A DNA stretch of 64,000 nt from Cypionkella aquatica (GCF_030161095.1 NZ_BSPP01000010.1:310001-374000); one strand, 5' to 3'. Positions 36,586 through 45,964 are shown, counted from the first letter of the stretch. Made by a program: numbers and translations. Notes: generated from the sequence alone by a model not told the origin.

Positions 36586-36699
36586 GCCTCCGGTCGGGAT
36601 ATTTGACCCAATGTGAAATGAGAGGGCTTGCGCTGTCGGCGATGCAGCACGCACGGCACTTCCTGCTTTCGCACTGGGTCAAATATCCCCGCCGGAGGC
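36586..36699. repeat. REP-like inverted repeat with 64-base loop
   Basis: Left arm 36586-36610 (GCCTCCGGTCGGGATATTTG and on) and right arm 36675-36699 are complementary over 25 bp with one mismatch. Same family as 7837-7894. It sits at the 3' end of the kynureninase-like operon. Confidence 0.8.
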
Positions 36700-36809
36700 T
36701 TCAAGTTCGGCCCAGAGCAAACCGGGTCGCAATAAAATTCCCCACCAAAGCATTAAGAAAGCATGAACACCCCCCTGCTAACCCCTTGAAAAGGCATAAA
36801 CCGCTCATC

Positions 36810-36825
36810 TGTCCACGCGTGGACA
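36810..36825. promoter_or_regulatory. 16-bp palindrome upstream of metY
   Basis: TGTCCACGCGTGGACA is a perfect palindrome 73 bp before the metY start, with TTGAAA 25 bp further upstream as a possible -35 element. It is an operator candidate; the regulator is unknown. Confidence 0.45.
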
Positions 36826-36897
36826 CCACGCCGTGTTTGCCATTGCCCAACGCTCGCCCCGCGCCTACCCTGTGCCCATTCCATCAGGGAGGATACC

Positions 36898-38184
36898 ATG
36901 AGCAACCCCTTAGGCTTCGATACCCTTGCCATCCACGCAGGCACCGCACCAGACCCCGCAACGGGCGCGCGCCAAGTCCCCATTTATCAAACCACAGCCT
37001 ACGTTTTCCGCGACGCCGACCACGCCGCCAAACTCTTCAATCTGCAAGAAGTCGGCTACATCTACTCCCGCCTGACCAACCCCACCGTGTCAGCCCTCGC
37101 CAACCGGGTCTGCGCGCTTGAAGGCGGCGCGGGGGCGATTTGCTGCTCTAGTGGCCATGCGGCGCAAATCATGGCGTTGTTTCCGCTGATGGGGCCGGGC
37201 CTGAACATCGTCGCGTCGTCGCGGCTATACGGCGGCACGATCACCCAGTTCAGCCAGACCATCAAACGCTTCGGCTGGTCAGCGAAATTCGTCGATACCG
37301 AGGACCTGCTGGCGGTCGAGCACGCCATCGACGAAAACACCCGCGCGATCTTTTGCGAGACCATCGCCAACCCCGGCGGCTATGTCAGCGATCTTGATGC
37401 GCTCGCCCGCATCGCGGATCAGGCGGGCATCCCCCTGATCGTCGACAACACCACCGCCACACCTTACCTGTGCAAACCCATCGAGCATGGTGCGACGCTG
37501 GTGGTCCATTCCGCCACCAAATACCTGACTGGCAACGGCACGGTGACGGGTGGCGTGGTGGTGGATAGCGGCAAGTTCGACTGGTCGGCTTCGGCTAAAT
37601 TCCCCAGCCTCAGCCAGCCCGAACCTGCTTACCACGGCCTTGCCTTCCATCCAGCCTTGGGCGCGATGGCCTTCACCTTCCACTCCATCGCCGTCGGCCT
37701 GCGCGATCTGGGCATGACGATGAATCCGCAGGGCGCGCATTACACCTTGATGGGGATTGAGACCCTGTCGCTTCGCATGCAGCGCCATGTTGAAAACGCC
37801 AAGATCGTAGCCGACTGGCTGGATCAAGACCCGCGCGTGGAAACCGTCACCTATGCCGGTCTGCACTCTTCGCCCTACCGCAAGCGGGCAGAGAAGATCA
37901 CGCCGAAAGGGGCTGGGGCATTGTTCACCATCGCGGTGAAGGGCGGCTATGATGCCTGCGTCAAGCTCGTCGATAACCTGAAACTGTTCAGCCATGTTGC
38001 CAATTTGGGCGACACCCGCAGCCTGATCATCCATCCGGCCTCGACCACCCACCGTCAGCTGGAGGAAGACGCTCAGATCCGCGCGGGGGCTGCGCCGAAT
38101 GTGGTCCGGCTGTCGATTGGCATTGAAGATGTAAAAGACATCATTGCGGATTTGGATCAGGCGCTGACGGCTGCCACCGCGTGA
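36898..38184 (+). CDS. metY: O-acetylhomoserine sulfhydrylase (aminocarboxypropyltransferase)
   Basis: PLP enzyme of 428 aa that makes homocysteine from O-acetylhomoserine and sulfide, the direct sulfhydrylation route to methionine. The start FDTLAIHAGTAPDPATGARQ and YSRLTNPT are typical, and the Schiff-base Lys lies in HSATKYLTGNGTVTGG. Length and the long insertion after the PLP Lys are typical of MetY rather than the shorter cystathionine gamma-synthase. GGGAGG precedes the ATG. A strong terminator follows at 38191, so it is monocistronic. Confidence 0.93.
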   Translation: MSNPLGFDTLAIHAGTAPDPATGARQVPIYQTTAYVFRDADHAAKLFNLQEVGYIYSRLTNPTVSALANRVCALEGGAGAICCSSGHAAQIMALFPLMGPGLNIVASSRLYGGTITQFSQTIKRFGWSAKFVDTEDLLAVEHAIDENTRAIFCETIANPGGYVSDLDALARIADQAGIPLIVDNTTATPYLCKPIEHGATLVVHSATKYLTGNGTVTGGVVVDSGKFDWSASAKFPSLSQPEPAYHGLAFHPALGAMAFTFHSIAVGLRDLGMTMNPQGAHYTLMGIETLSLRMQRHVENAKIVADWLDQDPRVETVTYAGLHSSPYRKRAEKITPKGAGALFTIAVKGGYDACVKLVDNLKLFSHVANLGDTRSLIIHPASTTHRQLEEDAQIRAGAAPNVVRLSIGIEDVKDIIADLDQALTAATA

Positions 38185-38190
38185 CGCCAG

Positions 38191-38230
38191 AAAACCCGGG
38201 CTTAGATCGCGCCCGGGTTTGCTCTTTTTG
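38191..38230 (+). terminator. Rho-independent terminator after metY
   Basis: AAACCCGGGC and GCCCGGGTTT form a 10-bp stem around a short loop, followed by GCTCTTTTTG. It starts 7 bp past the metY stop and could also serve the convergent gene. Confidence 0.8.
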
Positions 38231-38288
38231 AAATACTCCCGCCGGAGGCATCCGGGAGGGGCCACAGAAGCCTCCGGCGGGGATATTT
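38231..38288. repeat. REP-like inverted repeat
   Basis: AAATACTCCCGCCGGAGGC (38231-38249) pairs with GCCTCCGGCGGGGATATTT (38270-38288) with one mismatch. Located between the convergent metY and SIMPL genes; same family as 7837-7894. Confidence 0.8.
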
Positions 38289-38309
38289 AAGAACGGATGA
38301 AATGCTAGG

Positions 38310-38999
38310 TCAGTCAACGATCTCGTAGGTGACGGTGACAGCCGCGCTCATTCCGATCTGGCCCGAAGCGACCGGCACCGCAGATGCCGCCTTGGCCTCG
38401 TCGCGGAACATCGGCATTGGCGCGCCGTAACCTGCGTTTTCAGAGATCGCTTCGACCTTGCCAAGCTTTACCCCAGCGGCCGCGGCGAACAATTCAGCGC
38501 GGGTTTTGGCATCGGCCACGGCGGCTTTGCGGGCCTCGTCCTGCGCCGGGCGGGGGCTTGCAAGATCAAAGGTGATGCCGTTCAGCGTATTCGCGCCATC
38601 GGTGATGCTGGCATCAAGCACGCTGCCCAAGCTTTCCAACGCCCGCACCCGCACGCTGAGCATGTTGGACGCCACATAGCCCGCAATCTTCGGCGTCGAG
38701 CCGGATTCGTAGCCGACCCAGTTCGGATTCAGCGACAGGTTCGAGGTTTGCAGATCACGGTCCTCGATCCCCGCCGATTTCAGCCGATCAATCACCGCTT
38801 GCAGGGCTTTCGAGTTGGCGGCCATCGCCTCGGCAGCTGACGCGCCATCGGTGGTGACCCCGAGCGAGATCGTCGCCATGTCGGGGGTGACCTGAACGGT
38901 GGCTTCCCCCGTCACGGTAATCACATTATCGGCAAGTGCCGGGGCCGCAATTGGCAGGACAAGGGCGGCGGACAGCAACAGGGTCTTCAGAACACGCAT
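38310..38999 (-). CDS. SIMPL-domain (DUF541) secreted protein
   Basis: Periplasmic protein of 229 aa with a signal peptide (MRVLKTLLLSAALVLPIAAPALA, residues 1-23). The mature part begins ITVTGEATVQVTPDMATISL, the hallmark of SIMPL/YggE-like proteins. YggE is linked to oxidative stress in E. coli; the molecular role is not settled. The ATG at 38999 follows GGAGG by seven bases. It is divergent from the large bitopic protein gene. Confidence 0.9.
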   Translation of the reverse strand: MRVLKTLLLSAALVLPIAAPALADNVITVTGEATVQVTPDMATISLGVTTDGASAAEAMAANSKALQAVIDRLKSAGIEDRDLQTSNLSLNPNWVGYESGSTPKIAGYVASNMLSVRVRALESLGSVLDASITDGANTLNGITFDLASPRPAQDEARKAAVADAKTRAELFAAAAGVKLGKVEAISENAGYGAPMPMFRDEAKAASAVPVASGQIGMSAAVTVTYEIVD

Positions 39000-39170
39000 G
39001 GGAACCTCCAAAAGTTATGCGTCTTAGGTGTAGTGCTATGACGCGCGCCGCAAGCCAATCCTTGGACCCGGCTTGCGTTTTTCTTTCCTTCGGCAAAAAG
39101 CTGCTATAGGAAGGGCCCAACCTTGCAGCGCGCGTTTCCTGCGGTGCCCTCCATGTGCTAGACCCGTGAT

Positions 39171-42100
39171 ATGAAACCAGCTTTTGCACTCGATTTCCGC
39201 GATGACACGATCAGTTTGCTGCACCGCTCGGGAAGTGGTTGGCAACTTGTTGGTGCCGTACCACTTGACACACCCGATCTGACCGAGGCTTTGGGCTATT
39301 TGCGCGCCACAGCGCTTGGCCTATCGCCGCGCGGGATGGCCACCAAACTGGTGATCCCGAACGAACAGATCCTGTATCTGACTTTGCATGCGCCCGGCCC
39401 CGATCCAGACAGCCGCGCCGCGCAGGTGGCCGCAGCGCTTGAGGGGCGCACCCCCTATGATGTTGCCGATCTGGCCTATGATGTCAGTGGTGATGGCGCG
39501 GATGTGCAGGTTGCGGTGATCGCCAAGGAAACTTTGGCCGAGGCCGAGGCCTTTGCGACCGAGCACCGGCTGAACCCGATTGCCTTCGTCGCGGCGCCTG
39601 ATGGGGGCGTCTTTGCAGGCGAGCCGTGGTTTGGGCTGTCGTCGCTTGCGCCCTCGCTGATGGCGGCGGGGGGCGAGGTTGAACGCGATGCGGCACCTGT
39701 GATGATGGTGGCGCGCGGGTTTGCGGCAACTGCGCCGGTTGAGACCGAAGCTGTGGTTGAACCAGAAGCTGTGGCAGAGGTTACTGCGGACGCCGAGGCT
39801 TTGGTTGAGTCTGAATATGTCGCAGAACCTGAGTTTGTCGCAGAAGCCGAATTTAGAGCAGAACCTGTCGCGGAAATCGTGGCAGAGCCTGTGCCTGAAG
39901 TCACCGCTCAGCCCGAGTTGGCGCTGGAACCTGCACCAAAGCCAACACCTGCTTCCGCGCCAGAGCCGTTTCCCGAGGCATACCCGGACGCAGAGGCCAG
40001 CCAATATGTGCCTTTTGAAAGCAAAGCCTCTGAAGCCGAAGCCGTTGGGCGTGAAGCCCAGTCGCGCGATCTGCAACCGCGGCCGCTGCGCGCGTCGGAG
40101 CCGGTTTTTATCGAGCCGCGCCGACCATCGGCTGATGGCGGCGACGATGATCGCACGCTGATTGCGGCTTTGGCCGATACGCTGTCTGCGCCCATCGCGC
40201 AGCCTGCGCCGCCGCCACCCGTGAAACCGGCACCACCGAAGCCGCTGCCCGAGGTTGAAGAAGCCCCGATGGCGCTGGATGTCGCCGATGACGAGGCCGA
40301 CAATGACACCGCGCAAGACGCAGAGCCGCAAGGGGCCGATGTCATCCGTGCGGCGCTTTCGGCGCAATCTGCATCGGGGCAACCCAATTCTGGGCAAACT
40401 GTCTCGCCGCAGTCGGCGCGGGTGATTGATCCGGCAATTGACGATGATTTGCCGCCAATGCATCCGGCATCGGCCTTGGGCGCGTTTTCAAGCCGCCGTC
40501 AGGCCAATGACCCTCTGCCCAGCAAGGCTCCGGCTTTGGGTGGGGCGAAGGATGGCGGGCAGCGTTCGGTTGGGGCAAAGCCGCTGGCCGGGCCACCGCC
40601 GTCAGCACAGCGTCCGGGCATCCAGAAGCCTGAGGCCCTTGCCAAGGCAACAAAGCCCGCAAAGTCCGGGCTGCGCGGCTTGTCGTCTTTCGTGTCTTCT
40701 GCAAGCACAGCGACAGCGTCAGGGACAGCCAAGCCGCGCAGCAAGGTTGCGATCCCCTCCGCCTTGCCGCCGCTGAAATCCACCAATGCGGCGTCGGCCA
40801 GTGCCACGTCACAAGCCACCACCCCACCACGCCCTGCTGCGGCGCGCGCGCCCGGCGGGTTTGCCGCGCGCGAGCCGGTGCGGGGCAAGCCGCGCTATCT
40901 GGGGCTGGTGCTGACGGTTGTGCTGCTGTTCTTGTTGGCGATGGTTGCGGCATGGTCGTCTTACACGATGGGCGCTTGGAATGCCTCAAGCGAGCAGCCA
41001 GTGCAGGTTGGCGATGCGGGGGGCGATGGCTCTGACGGGGTAAGCAGTGACGCGGGGACCGACTTCCCGGATGCCAATGACGAGATGTTGGCCGATATGC
41101 AGGACCCGGCTGCGCTGTCGGATACCGCTTCGGTCAGTGATCCCGGGGCAGCGCCTGTCGAAGAGGTGGTCAATCCGCCTGCCGAATTCGAGGATGCTGC
41201 ACAGGCTGGCGATCAGCAAGCGGGCGATCTGGCCGCTGGGACGGCCACTGAACCTGCGCCGACCTTGCAGGTTGCCGCCGAAACTCCTGCCCCGGTCAAT
41301 CCGACAGCGGGCACCGATGATGAGATCTTTCTGGCCTCGATGGATGCAGCGCCTGCTGCTTCTGACCCGTTGACGCTGAACCAGCCGCTGCCGCAGGGCG
41401 ACAGCCTGCCCTCTGCACAGCCCGCTCCTCCGCCGTTTGGCACGGTGTATCAGTTTGAACCGAATGGCACGATTGTGCCAACGCCCGAGGGTGTGATCAC
41501 GCCGGAAGGTGTGGTTTTGCGCGCAGGCAAGCCCGAGGTGGTGCCGGGTGTGCGCACCGCTGCCGTTATCGCTGCCGCCGCTGCGTTGAAACCAGCACCT
41601 GCGGATGCTGCGGCTTTGGTCGATCCTGCCGCCGTTGCCGCAGCGGTCGCAGACGCACAAGCCGAAGCGCCGGTCTATGCCGACCCCGCGCTTGCCGGCA
41701 AAAAACCAAAGCTTCGCCCTGCCGGATTGGCCGCCCCAACTGCCGATCAAGGCGCGCTGGCCCCTGCGGTTGACACCCGGCTGGCTGGTCTGCGCCCCGC
41801 GGCACGCCCCGGCGCTATTCTCGCCGCTGGGCGTCAGGCGCAACAAGCCTCTGCTGCGGCCTCTTTGACCGCACAGGCCGAGGCGATCACCCAAGCGTCG
41901 GCGGTGAGCGGTGGCTCGAAGCTTGCCATCGCGATCAGCCGCAAACCTGCCGCCCGCCCGCGCGATCTAAGCCGTGCGGTCGAGGCCGCCGTCGCAGCCG
42001 TCGCCCGGGAGCCGCAACCAGAGCCCGAAGCCGAGGTTGCCGCCGTGGCACCGTCGCGCAAAGCCCAGCCAGAGCCGGAAAAGAACGGAGCCGCAGAGGC

Positions 42101-42392
42101 TGACAATGAGCCCGAGATCGCCTCTGCCGCGCCGAAGATCCCAACCAAGGCGACAGTGGCAAAGCAGGCGACCTTCAAGAACGCGATCAACCTGTCAAAG
42201 CTTAACCTGATCGGCGTTTATGGCACTCAGTCCAAACGCTATGCTTTGGTGCGCACCGCCAATGGCCGCTACAAAAAAGTGCGGGTTGGCGATACGATTG
42301 ACGGCGGTGGCCGCGTCGCAGCCATCACCGCGACCGAGGTGCGCTATCAAAAGGGTGGCCGTCTGGTCGCCTTGGCGATGCCGAAAAGCTGA
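39171..42392 (+). CDS. Large bitopic protein: PilM/GspL-like N-domain, TM helix, PilP/GspC-like C-domain
   Basis: Protein of 1,073 aa. Residues 1-165 (FALDFRDDTISLLHR, then KLVIPNEQILYLTLH and AALEGRTPYDVADLAYDV) resemble the actin-like cytoplasmic domain of GspL/PilM. Residues 165-570 are Glu/Pro/Ala-rich linker. One helix at about 576-600 (YLGLVLTVVLLFLLAMVAAW) crosses the membrane. After a second long Ala/Pro linker, residues 1005-1073 (LNLIGVYGTQSKRYALVRT, GRYKKVRVGDTIDGGGRVAA) match the small beta domain of PilP/GspC. The layout suggests a one-chain alignment complex linking cytoplasm to outer membrane. No other secretion or pilus gene is in the window. Assignment is by pattern only. Confidence 0.7.
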   Translation: MKPAFALDFRDDTISLLHRSGSGWQLVGAVPLDTPDLTEALGYLRATALGLSPRGMATKLVIPNEQILYLTLHAPGPDPDSRAAQVAAALEGRTPYDVADLAYDVSGDGADVQVAVIAKETLAEAEAFATEHRLNPIAFVAAPDGGVFAGEPWFGLSSLAPSLMAAGGEVERDAAPVMMVARGFAATAPVETEAVVEPEAVAEVTADAEALVESEYVAEPEFVAEAEFRAEPVAEIVAEPVPEVTAQPELALEPAPKPTPASAPEPFPEAYPDAEASQYVPFESKASEAEAVGREAQSRDLQPRPLRASEPVFIEPRRPSADGGDDDRTLIAALADTLSAPIAQPAPPPPVKPAPPKPLPEVEEAPMALDVADDEADNDTAQDAEPQGADVIRAALSAQSASGQPNSGQTVSPQSARVIDPAIDDDLPPMHPASALGAFSSRRQANDPLPSKAPALGGAKDGGQRSVGAKPLAGPPPSAQRPGIQKPEALAKATKPAKSGLRGLSSFVSSASTATASGTAKPRSKVAIPSALPPLKSTNAASASATSQATTPPRPAAARAPGGFAAREPVRGKPRYLGLVLTVVLLFLLAMVAAWSSYTMGAWNASSEQPVQVGDAGGDGSDGVSSDAGTDFPDANDEMLADMQDPAALSDTASVSDPGAAPVEEVVNPPAEFEDAAQAGDQQAGDLAAGTATEPAPTLQVAAETPAPVNPTAGTDDEIFLASMDAAPAASDPLTLNQPLPQGDSLPSAQPAPPPFGTVYQFEPNGTIVPTPEGVITPEGVVLRAGKPEVVPGVRTAAVIAAAAALKPAPADAAALVDPAAVAAAVADAQAEAPVYADPALAGKKPKLRPAGLAAPTADQGALAPAVDTRLAGLRPAARPGAILAAGRQAQQASAAASLTAQAEAITQASAVSGGSKLAIAISRKPAARPRDLSRAVEAAVAAVAREPQPEPEAEVAAVAPSRKAQPEPEKNGAAEADNEPEIASAAPKIPTKATVAKQATFKNAINLSKLNLIGVYGTQSKRYALVRTANGRYKKVRVGDTIDGGGRVAAITATEVRYQKGGRLVALAMPKS

Positions 42393-42685
42393 GAGCCGCG
42401 CCTGCGCGCCTTGCGTGCGCGGCTATGCCAGCTGTGACCGGATCGTAGCCAACCCTGCCCTATTTCGTCACCTATTGCTTGAGCAGCCGCAGCAGCCGCC
42501 AGAATTTTCTGGCATTTGCGATAGGATACTTTGGGGTCTGGCGCTGTGCCGCTATCAGCTTGCATGAGGCAGCGCGCCCCCGACCCTGCCAACCGCTTCG
42601 TCTGCAAATTTGAAATCCAAACAAATCTTGAACCCCGCCAAATCTTAAACCCAGCCAAATCTGCCCCACCCCAGACTGAAAGTGC
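42393..42685. other. Intergenic region between the bitopic protein and the antiporter
   Basis: 293 bp. No gene seen. Near the end is a degenerate direct repeat of about 17-18 bp: CCAAACAAATCTTGAACCCC, GCCAAATCTTAAACCCA, GCCAAATCTGCCCC (about 42617-42670), just before the antiporter start. It may be part of the antiporter promoter. Confidence 0.5.
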
Positions 42686-44653
42686 ATGATGGAAAGCTTT
42701 CTGCTGCAAGCCTCAATCTACCTTGGTGCCGCCGTTTGCGTGGTGCCTTTGGCGGTGCGCCTGGGGTTGGGCTCGGTGCTGGGATATCTGGCGGCGGGGA
42801 TTTTGATGGGGCCGATCTTTGGCCTTGCCGGTGCCGAAACCGCCGATCTGCAGCATTTTGCCGAGTTTGGCGTCGTGCTGATGCTGTTCCTGATCGGGCT
42901 GGAACTGGAGCCGAAATCGCTGTGGGAGATGCGCCACAAGCTGCTGGGCATGGGTGGCGCGCAGGTGGTGCTGACCACGGCGGCGGTGGCGGGCGCGCTG
43001 ATCTGGTTCGGGCAGTCGCCTGCGGTGGCTTTGGTTTTGGGGATGATGGCCTCGCTTTCGTCGACCGCTATCGTGCTGCAAACCCTGTCGGAAAAGAACC
43101 TGATGCGCAGCATGGGCGGGCGATCGGCGTTTTCGGTGTTGCTGACGCAGGATATGGCGGTGATCCCGATGCTCGCGGTGATTCCGCTGCTGGCGCTGCC
43201 TGATCTGATTGGGCCAAACGCGGCGATTTATGGCGTCAGCAATCCACTGGATGTGGTGGACACCCATGATGCAGCCTCGCCCTTGATCACCACGATGCAG
43301 GCGCTGCCCGGTTGGGCGGCGGGGCTGTTGACGCTGGCCATTGTCGCCGGGATCGTGCTGGCCGGGCATTACCTGAGCCGCCCGATTTTCCGCTTTGTCC
43401 ATGCCGCGAAACTGCCCGAAATGGGCACGTTCATCAGCCTGCTTATGGTGCTTGGCACTGCGTTCTTGATGACTCTGGTCGGCCTGTCGCCAGCTTTGGG
43501 CACATTTGTGGCGGGCGTGGTGCTGGCGAACTCGGAATTCCGGCATCAGCTTGAGGCCGATCTGAAACCGTTCAAGGGTCTGCTGCTGGGGTTGTTTTTC
43601 ATGACCGTCGGCGTCGGCATCAACTTTGCCATGCTGGCCCGCGAGCCTTTCACCGTGCTGGGGCTGACGCTGGGCTTGATGCTGCTGAAAGGTGTGATCC
43701 TGTTGGGCATCGCTTGGGTGTTCAAACTGAAGCGGCAGGACCGTTGGCTGTTCTCGCTTAGCCTTGCGCAGGGGGGCGAGTTTGGCTTTCTGATCGTCAG
43801 CATTGCGCGGGCCGAAAGTGCTTTGCCGCTGGCGGCGGGGCAGATGGGGCTGCTGGTGATCAGCTTGTCGATGCTGCTGACACCGCTGCTGTTCATCGGC
43901 TATGATTGGCTAAGCGCGCGCTTTGCGCAGCGGGTGCCGGATCAGGCCCCGGATGAGATCAACGAAAAGGGTCGGGTGATCATCGCGGGCATCGGGCGGT
44001 TTGGGCAGGTGGTCAATCGGCTGATCCGCACCTCTGGCATCCCGACGGTGGTTTTGGACAATGACATGACCACGATTGAAACCATGCGCCGCTTTGGCAT
44101 CAAGGGGTTTTTCGGCGACCCTGCCCGCCCCGAACTGCTGGAGGCCGCAGGTCTGGCCGAGGCGCAGGTGATCGTGATTGCAGTAGATGACCGCGACACC
44201 GCCAGCCGGATCGTGCGTTATGCCAGATCGCGTCGCCCCGATATTCACATCGTGGCACGGGCGCGTGACCGGGTGCATGTCTACGAGCTGTATCAGGCTG
44301 GGGCGGATGACATCGTGCGCGAGACCTTTGACAGCTCGATCCGGGCGGGGCGGTATGTTCTGGAGAATATGGGCTTCTCTGAATACGAAGCGGCCAAGGT
44401 CAGCCAAGCCTATTTCCGGGTGGACCGCGGGGCGATGCGCGATTTGGCAGAGGTCTGGGTGCCGGGCCAGCCCACCCATCTGAACGAGGCCTATATCGCG
44501 CGCGCCAAGCAGTTGGACCGGGATCTTGAAACCGCGCTGATGGAGGAGTTGCACGAGGTCAAACCGATGGCCGCCGAAGAGCCGCCAGAAGTTTTGCAAG
44601 CCATGTTGTTCCCCGATATGGAAGACATCGCAGAGCGTCCTACAGACCGATAA
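42686..44653 (+). CDS. CPA2 monovalent cation:proton antiporter with TrkA-N domain (KefB/KefC-like)
   Basis: Inner-membrane antiporter of 655 aa, probably exporting K+ or Na+ in exchange for protons. About twelve helices fill residues 5-400, with the CPA2 motif GLELEPKSLWEMR and the unwound-helix region GMMASLSSTAIVLQTL. The cytoplasmic RCK/TrkA-N domain begins VIIAGIGRFGQVVNRLI and ends near residue 540; KefC-type systems are held closed by glutathione there. The ATG at 42686 or its neighbour at 42689 starts the protein; neither has a strong ribosome site. No KefF/KefG partner is adjacent. Confidence 0.9.
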   Translation: MMESFLLQASIYLGAAVCVVPLAVRLGLGSVLGYLAAGILMGPIFGLAGAETADLQHFAEFGVVLMLFLIGLELEPKSLWEMRHKLLGMGGAQVVLTTAAVAGALIWFGQSPAVALVLGMMASLSSTAIVLQTLSEKNLMRSMGGRSAFSVLLTQDMAVIPMLAVIPLLALPDLIGPNAAIYGVSNPLDVVDTHDAASPLITTMQALPGWAAGLLTLAIVAGIVLAGHYLSRPIFRFVHAAKLPEMGTFISLLMVLGTAFLMTLVGLSPALGTFVAGVVLANSEFRHQLEADLKPFKGLLLGLFFMTVGVGINFAMLAREPFTVLGLTLGLMLLKGVILLGIAWVFKLKRQDRWLFSLSLAQGGEFGFLIVSIARAESALPLAAGQMGLLVISLSMLLTPLLFIGYDWLSARFAQRVPDQAPDEINEKGRVIIAGIGRFGQVVNRLIRTSGIPTVVLDNDMTTIETMRRFGIKGFFGDPARPELLEAAGLAEAQVIVIAVDDRDTASRIVRYARSRRPDIHIVARARDRVHVYELYQAGADDIVRETFDSSIRAGRYVLENMGFSEYEAAKVSQAYFRVDRGAMRDLAEVWVPGQPTHLNEAYIARAKQLDRDLETALMEELHEVKPMAAEEPPEVLQAMLFPDMEDIAERPTDR

Positions 44654-44762
44654 ATGGCGCTGATTTTATCCCCGCTGGGACAGATTTACATATGTGGTAG
44701 TTTACGGAAATTTAACCACACAATCGAGTGGTATGCAGGAATAAGCGCCATCCAGATCAACC

Positions 44763-44795
44763 AAAAACGGCGGCCCGATGGACCGCCGTTTTTTG
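44763..44795. terminator. Bidirectional Rho-independent terminator
   Basis: ACGGCGG and CCGCCGT form the stem, with AAAAA before and TTTTTT after. It separates the convergent antiporter and CarD genes. Confidence 0.85.
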
Positions 44796-44824
44796 GAAAC
44801 TTGACGCAGATCAGATAGGCTTGA

Positions 44825-45334
44825 TCAAGCGGCGCGGCCGATCAGCACATCGCCAACCTTCTTCTGCGCGCCTGCCTCATCCACGCCCGACACAGCCGCG
44901 ACTTCGCGGGTCAGACGCTCTAGCGCTGCTTCATAAAGCTGACGCTCGGAATAAGATTGCTCGCGCTGATCATCGCTGCGGTGCAGGTCGCGCACCACTT
45001 CGGCAATTGCCATCAGATCGCCCGAGTTGATCTTTTGTTCATATTCCTGCGCCCGACGCGACCACATCGCGCGCTTGACGCGGGCCTTGCCCTTCAGCGT
45101 GTCCAAAGCCTTGGTCACCAGATCCGGCGACGACAACGAGCGCATGCCAACATCGGTGGCCTTATGGGTCGGCACCCGCAGGGTCATCTTGTCTTTTTCA
45201 AACGAAATCACGAACAGTTCCAGCACGAAACCGGCGACTTCCTGTTCTTCGATAGAGACAATACGGCCAACGCCATGCGCAGGATAAACAACAAACTCGT
45301 TAGGACGAAAATCAGGCTTCTTCGATTTGGTCAT
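44825..45334 (-). CDS. CarD/CdnL-family transcription factor
   Basis: RNA-polymerase-binding regulator of 169 aa. The Tudor-like RNAP-interaction domain is at the N-terminus (NEFVVYPAHGVGRIVSIEEQE), followed by a helical C-terminal DNA-contact domain (KARVKRAMWSRRAQEYEQKI). In alphaproteobacteria such proteins stabilise promoter complexes at rRNA and growth genes, often conditional on DksA/ppGpp. Monocistronic, ended by the 44763 terminator. Confidence 0.92.
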   Translation of the reverse strand: MTKSKKPDFRPNEFVVYPAHGVGRIVSIEEQEVAGFVLELFVISFEKDKMTLRVPTHKATDVGMRSLSSPDLVTKALDTLKGKARVKRAMWSRRAQEYEQKINSGDLMAIAEVVRDLHRSDDQREQSYSERQLYEAALERLTREVAAVSGVDEAGAQKKVGDVLIGRAA

Positions 45335-45625
45335 TCAGTCGCTTCCTCGGCAAGAGCCTGTTCCGCAAAAAACATCACCGCCCCAGGAATTCATCCCGAG
45401 CAAACGGCTTATCTTTTCGACTAGATTTTCACCCCAAGCTGGCAGCTTTGAGGTTTGTGCAGGCATCCGTGTTTATTTGTAAACAACGTATAACACAGAA
45501 TCGCCCCGATTCCAACCGCCGCGAAACAGGGCGTTGGGCACACTAAGGCTTGGAATCATTAGGCTTTTACGGTTCTGCCCGATTCGTGAACCGGATTGGT
45601 GCGAATCAGTGCAAGGGTGCGCGGC
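45335..45625. other. Intergenic region between carD-like gene and fdxA
   Basis: 291 bp without a gene. It has one weak stem (GATTCG ... CGAATC, about 45580-45607) downstream of the fdxA stop that could slow transcription. No tRNA could be folded from it. Confidence 0.5.
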
Positions 45626-45964
45626 TCAGTTGCCCTGCCCTGCCGCTTCCGAGAAATACTTTTCGCGCTTGCCGGTTTCGCCGTCACGCTCCTCATAGCC
45701 CGGCAGCGGATCTTTTTTGGTCACGATCACTGGCCACATTTCGGAATATTTGCGGTTGAAGGTGACCCAAGCATCCATGTCCGGCTCGGTATCCGGGCGG
45801 ATCGCATCGGCGGGACATTCGGGTTCGCAAACACCACAGTCGATGCATTCATCCGGGTGGATGACGAGCATGTTTTCGCCCTCGTAGAAGCAGTCCACCG
45901 GGCAGACTTCGACGCAATCGGTGTATTTGCAGGCAATGCAGTTGTCGATCACAACGTAGGTCAT
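45626..45964 (-). CDS. fdxA: 7Fe ferredoxin FdxA
   Basis: Small electron carrier of 112 aa with one [3Fe-4S] and one [4Fe-4S] cluster. The cysteine pattern C9-x2-C12-x4-C17-x3-CP-x2-C25 and the second [12 protein letters not shown] follow the Azotobacter ferredoxin I pattern. The C-terminal extension ([19 protein letters not shown]) is usual for alphaproteobacterial FdxA. It lies beside carD and the S4 and Suv3-like genes, a gene neighbourhood I recall from related alphaproteobacteria. Confidence 0.93.
   Translation of the reverse strand: MTYVVIDNCIACKYTDCVEVCPVDCFYEGENMLVIHPDECIDCGVCEPECPADAIRPDTEPDMDAWVTFNRKYSEMWPVIVTKKDPLPGYEERDGETGKREKYFSEAAGQGN

Larger units (their letters stand above)
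36560..36897. other. Intergenic region between the kynureninase-like gene and metY
   Basis: 338 bp without a convincing gene. It contains the large inverted repeat at 36586-36699 and, nearer to metY, the 16-bp palindrome at 36810-36825. GGGAGG just before 36898 is the metY ribosome site. I looked for SAM-riboswitch-like motifs and found none. Confidence 0.6.

Noticed and set aside
36700-36897. SAM or SAH riboswitch in the metY leader
   Set aside because: I could not find the conserved segments of the SAM-II, SAM-V or SAM/SAH classes; only a palindrome and a ribosome site are present.
25013-44684. Shared 16-mer TCCCCGCTGGGACAGA at 25013-25028 and 44669-44684
   Set aside because: A single 16-base match within 64 kb of GC-biased sequence can arise by chance, the flanks differ, and the neighbouring genes are unrelated.
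45575-45612. Possible tRNA or small RNA near the fdxA 3' end
   Set aside because: One weak stem is present but no cloverleaf, T-loop or anticodon arm could be formed.
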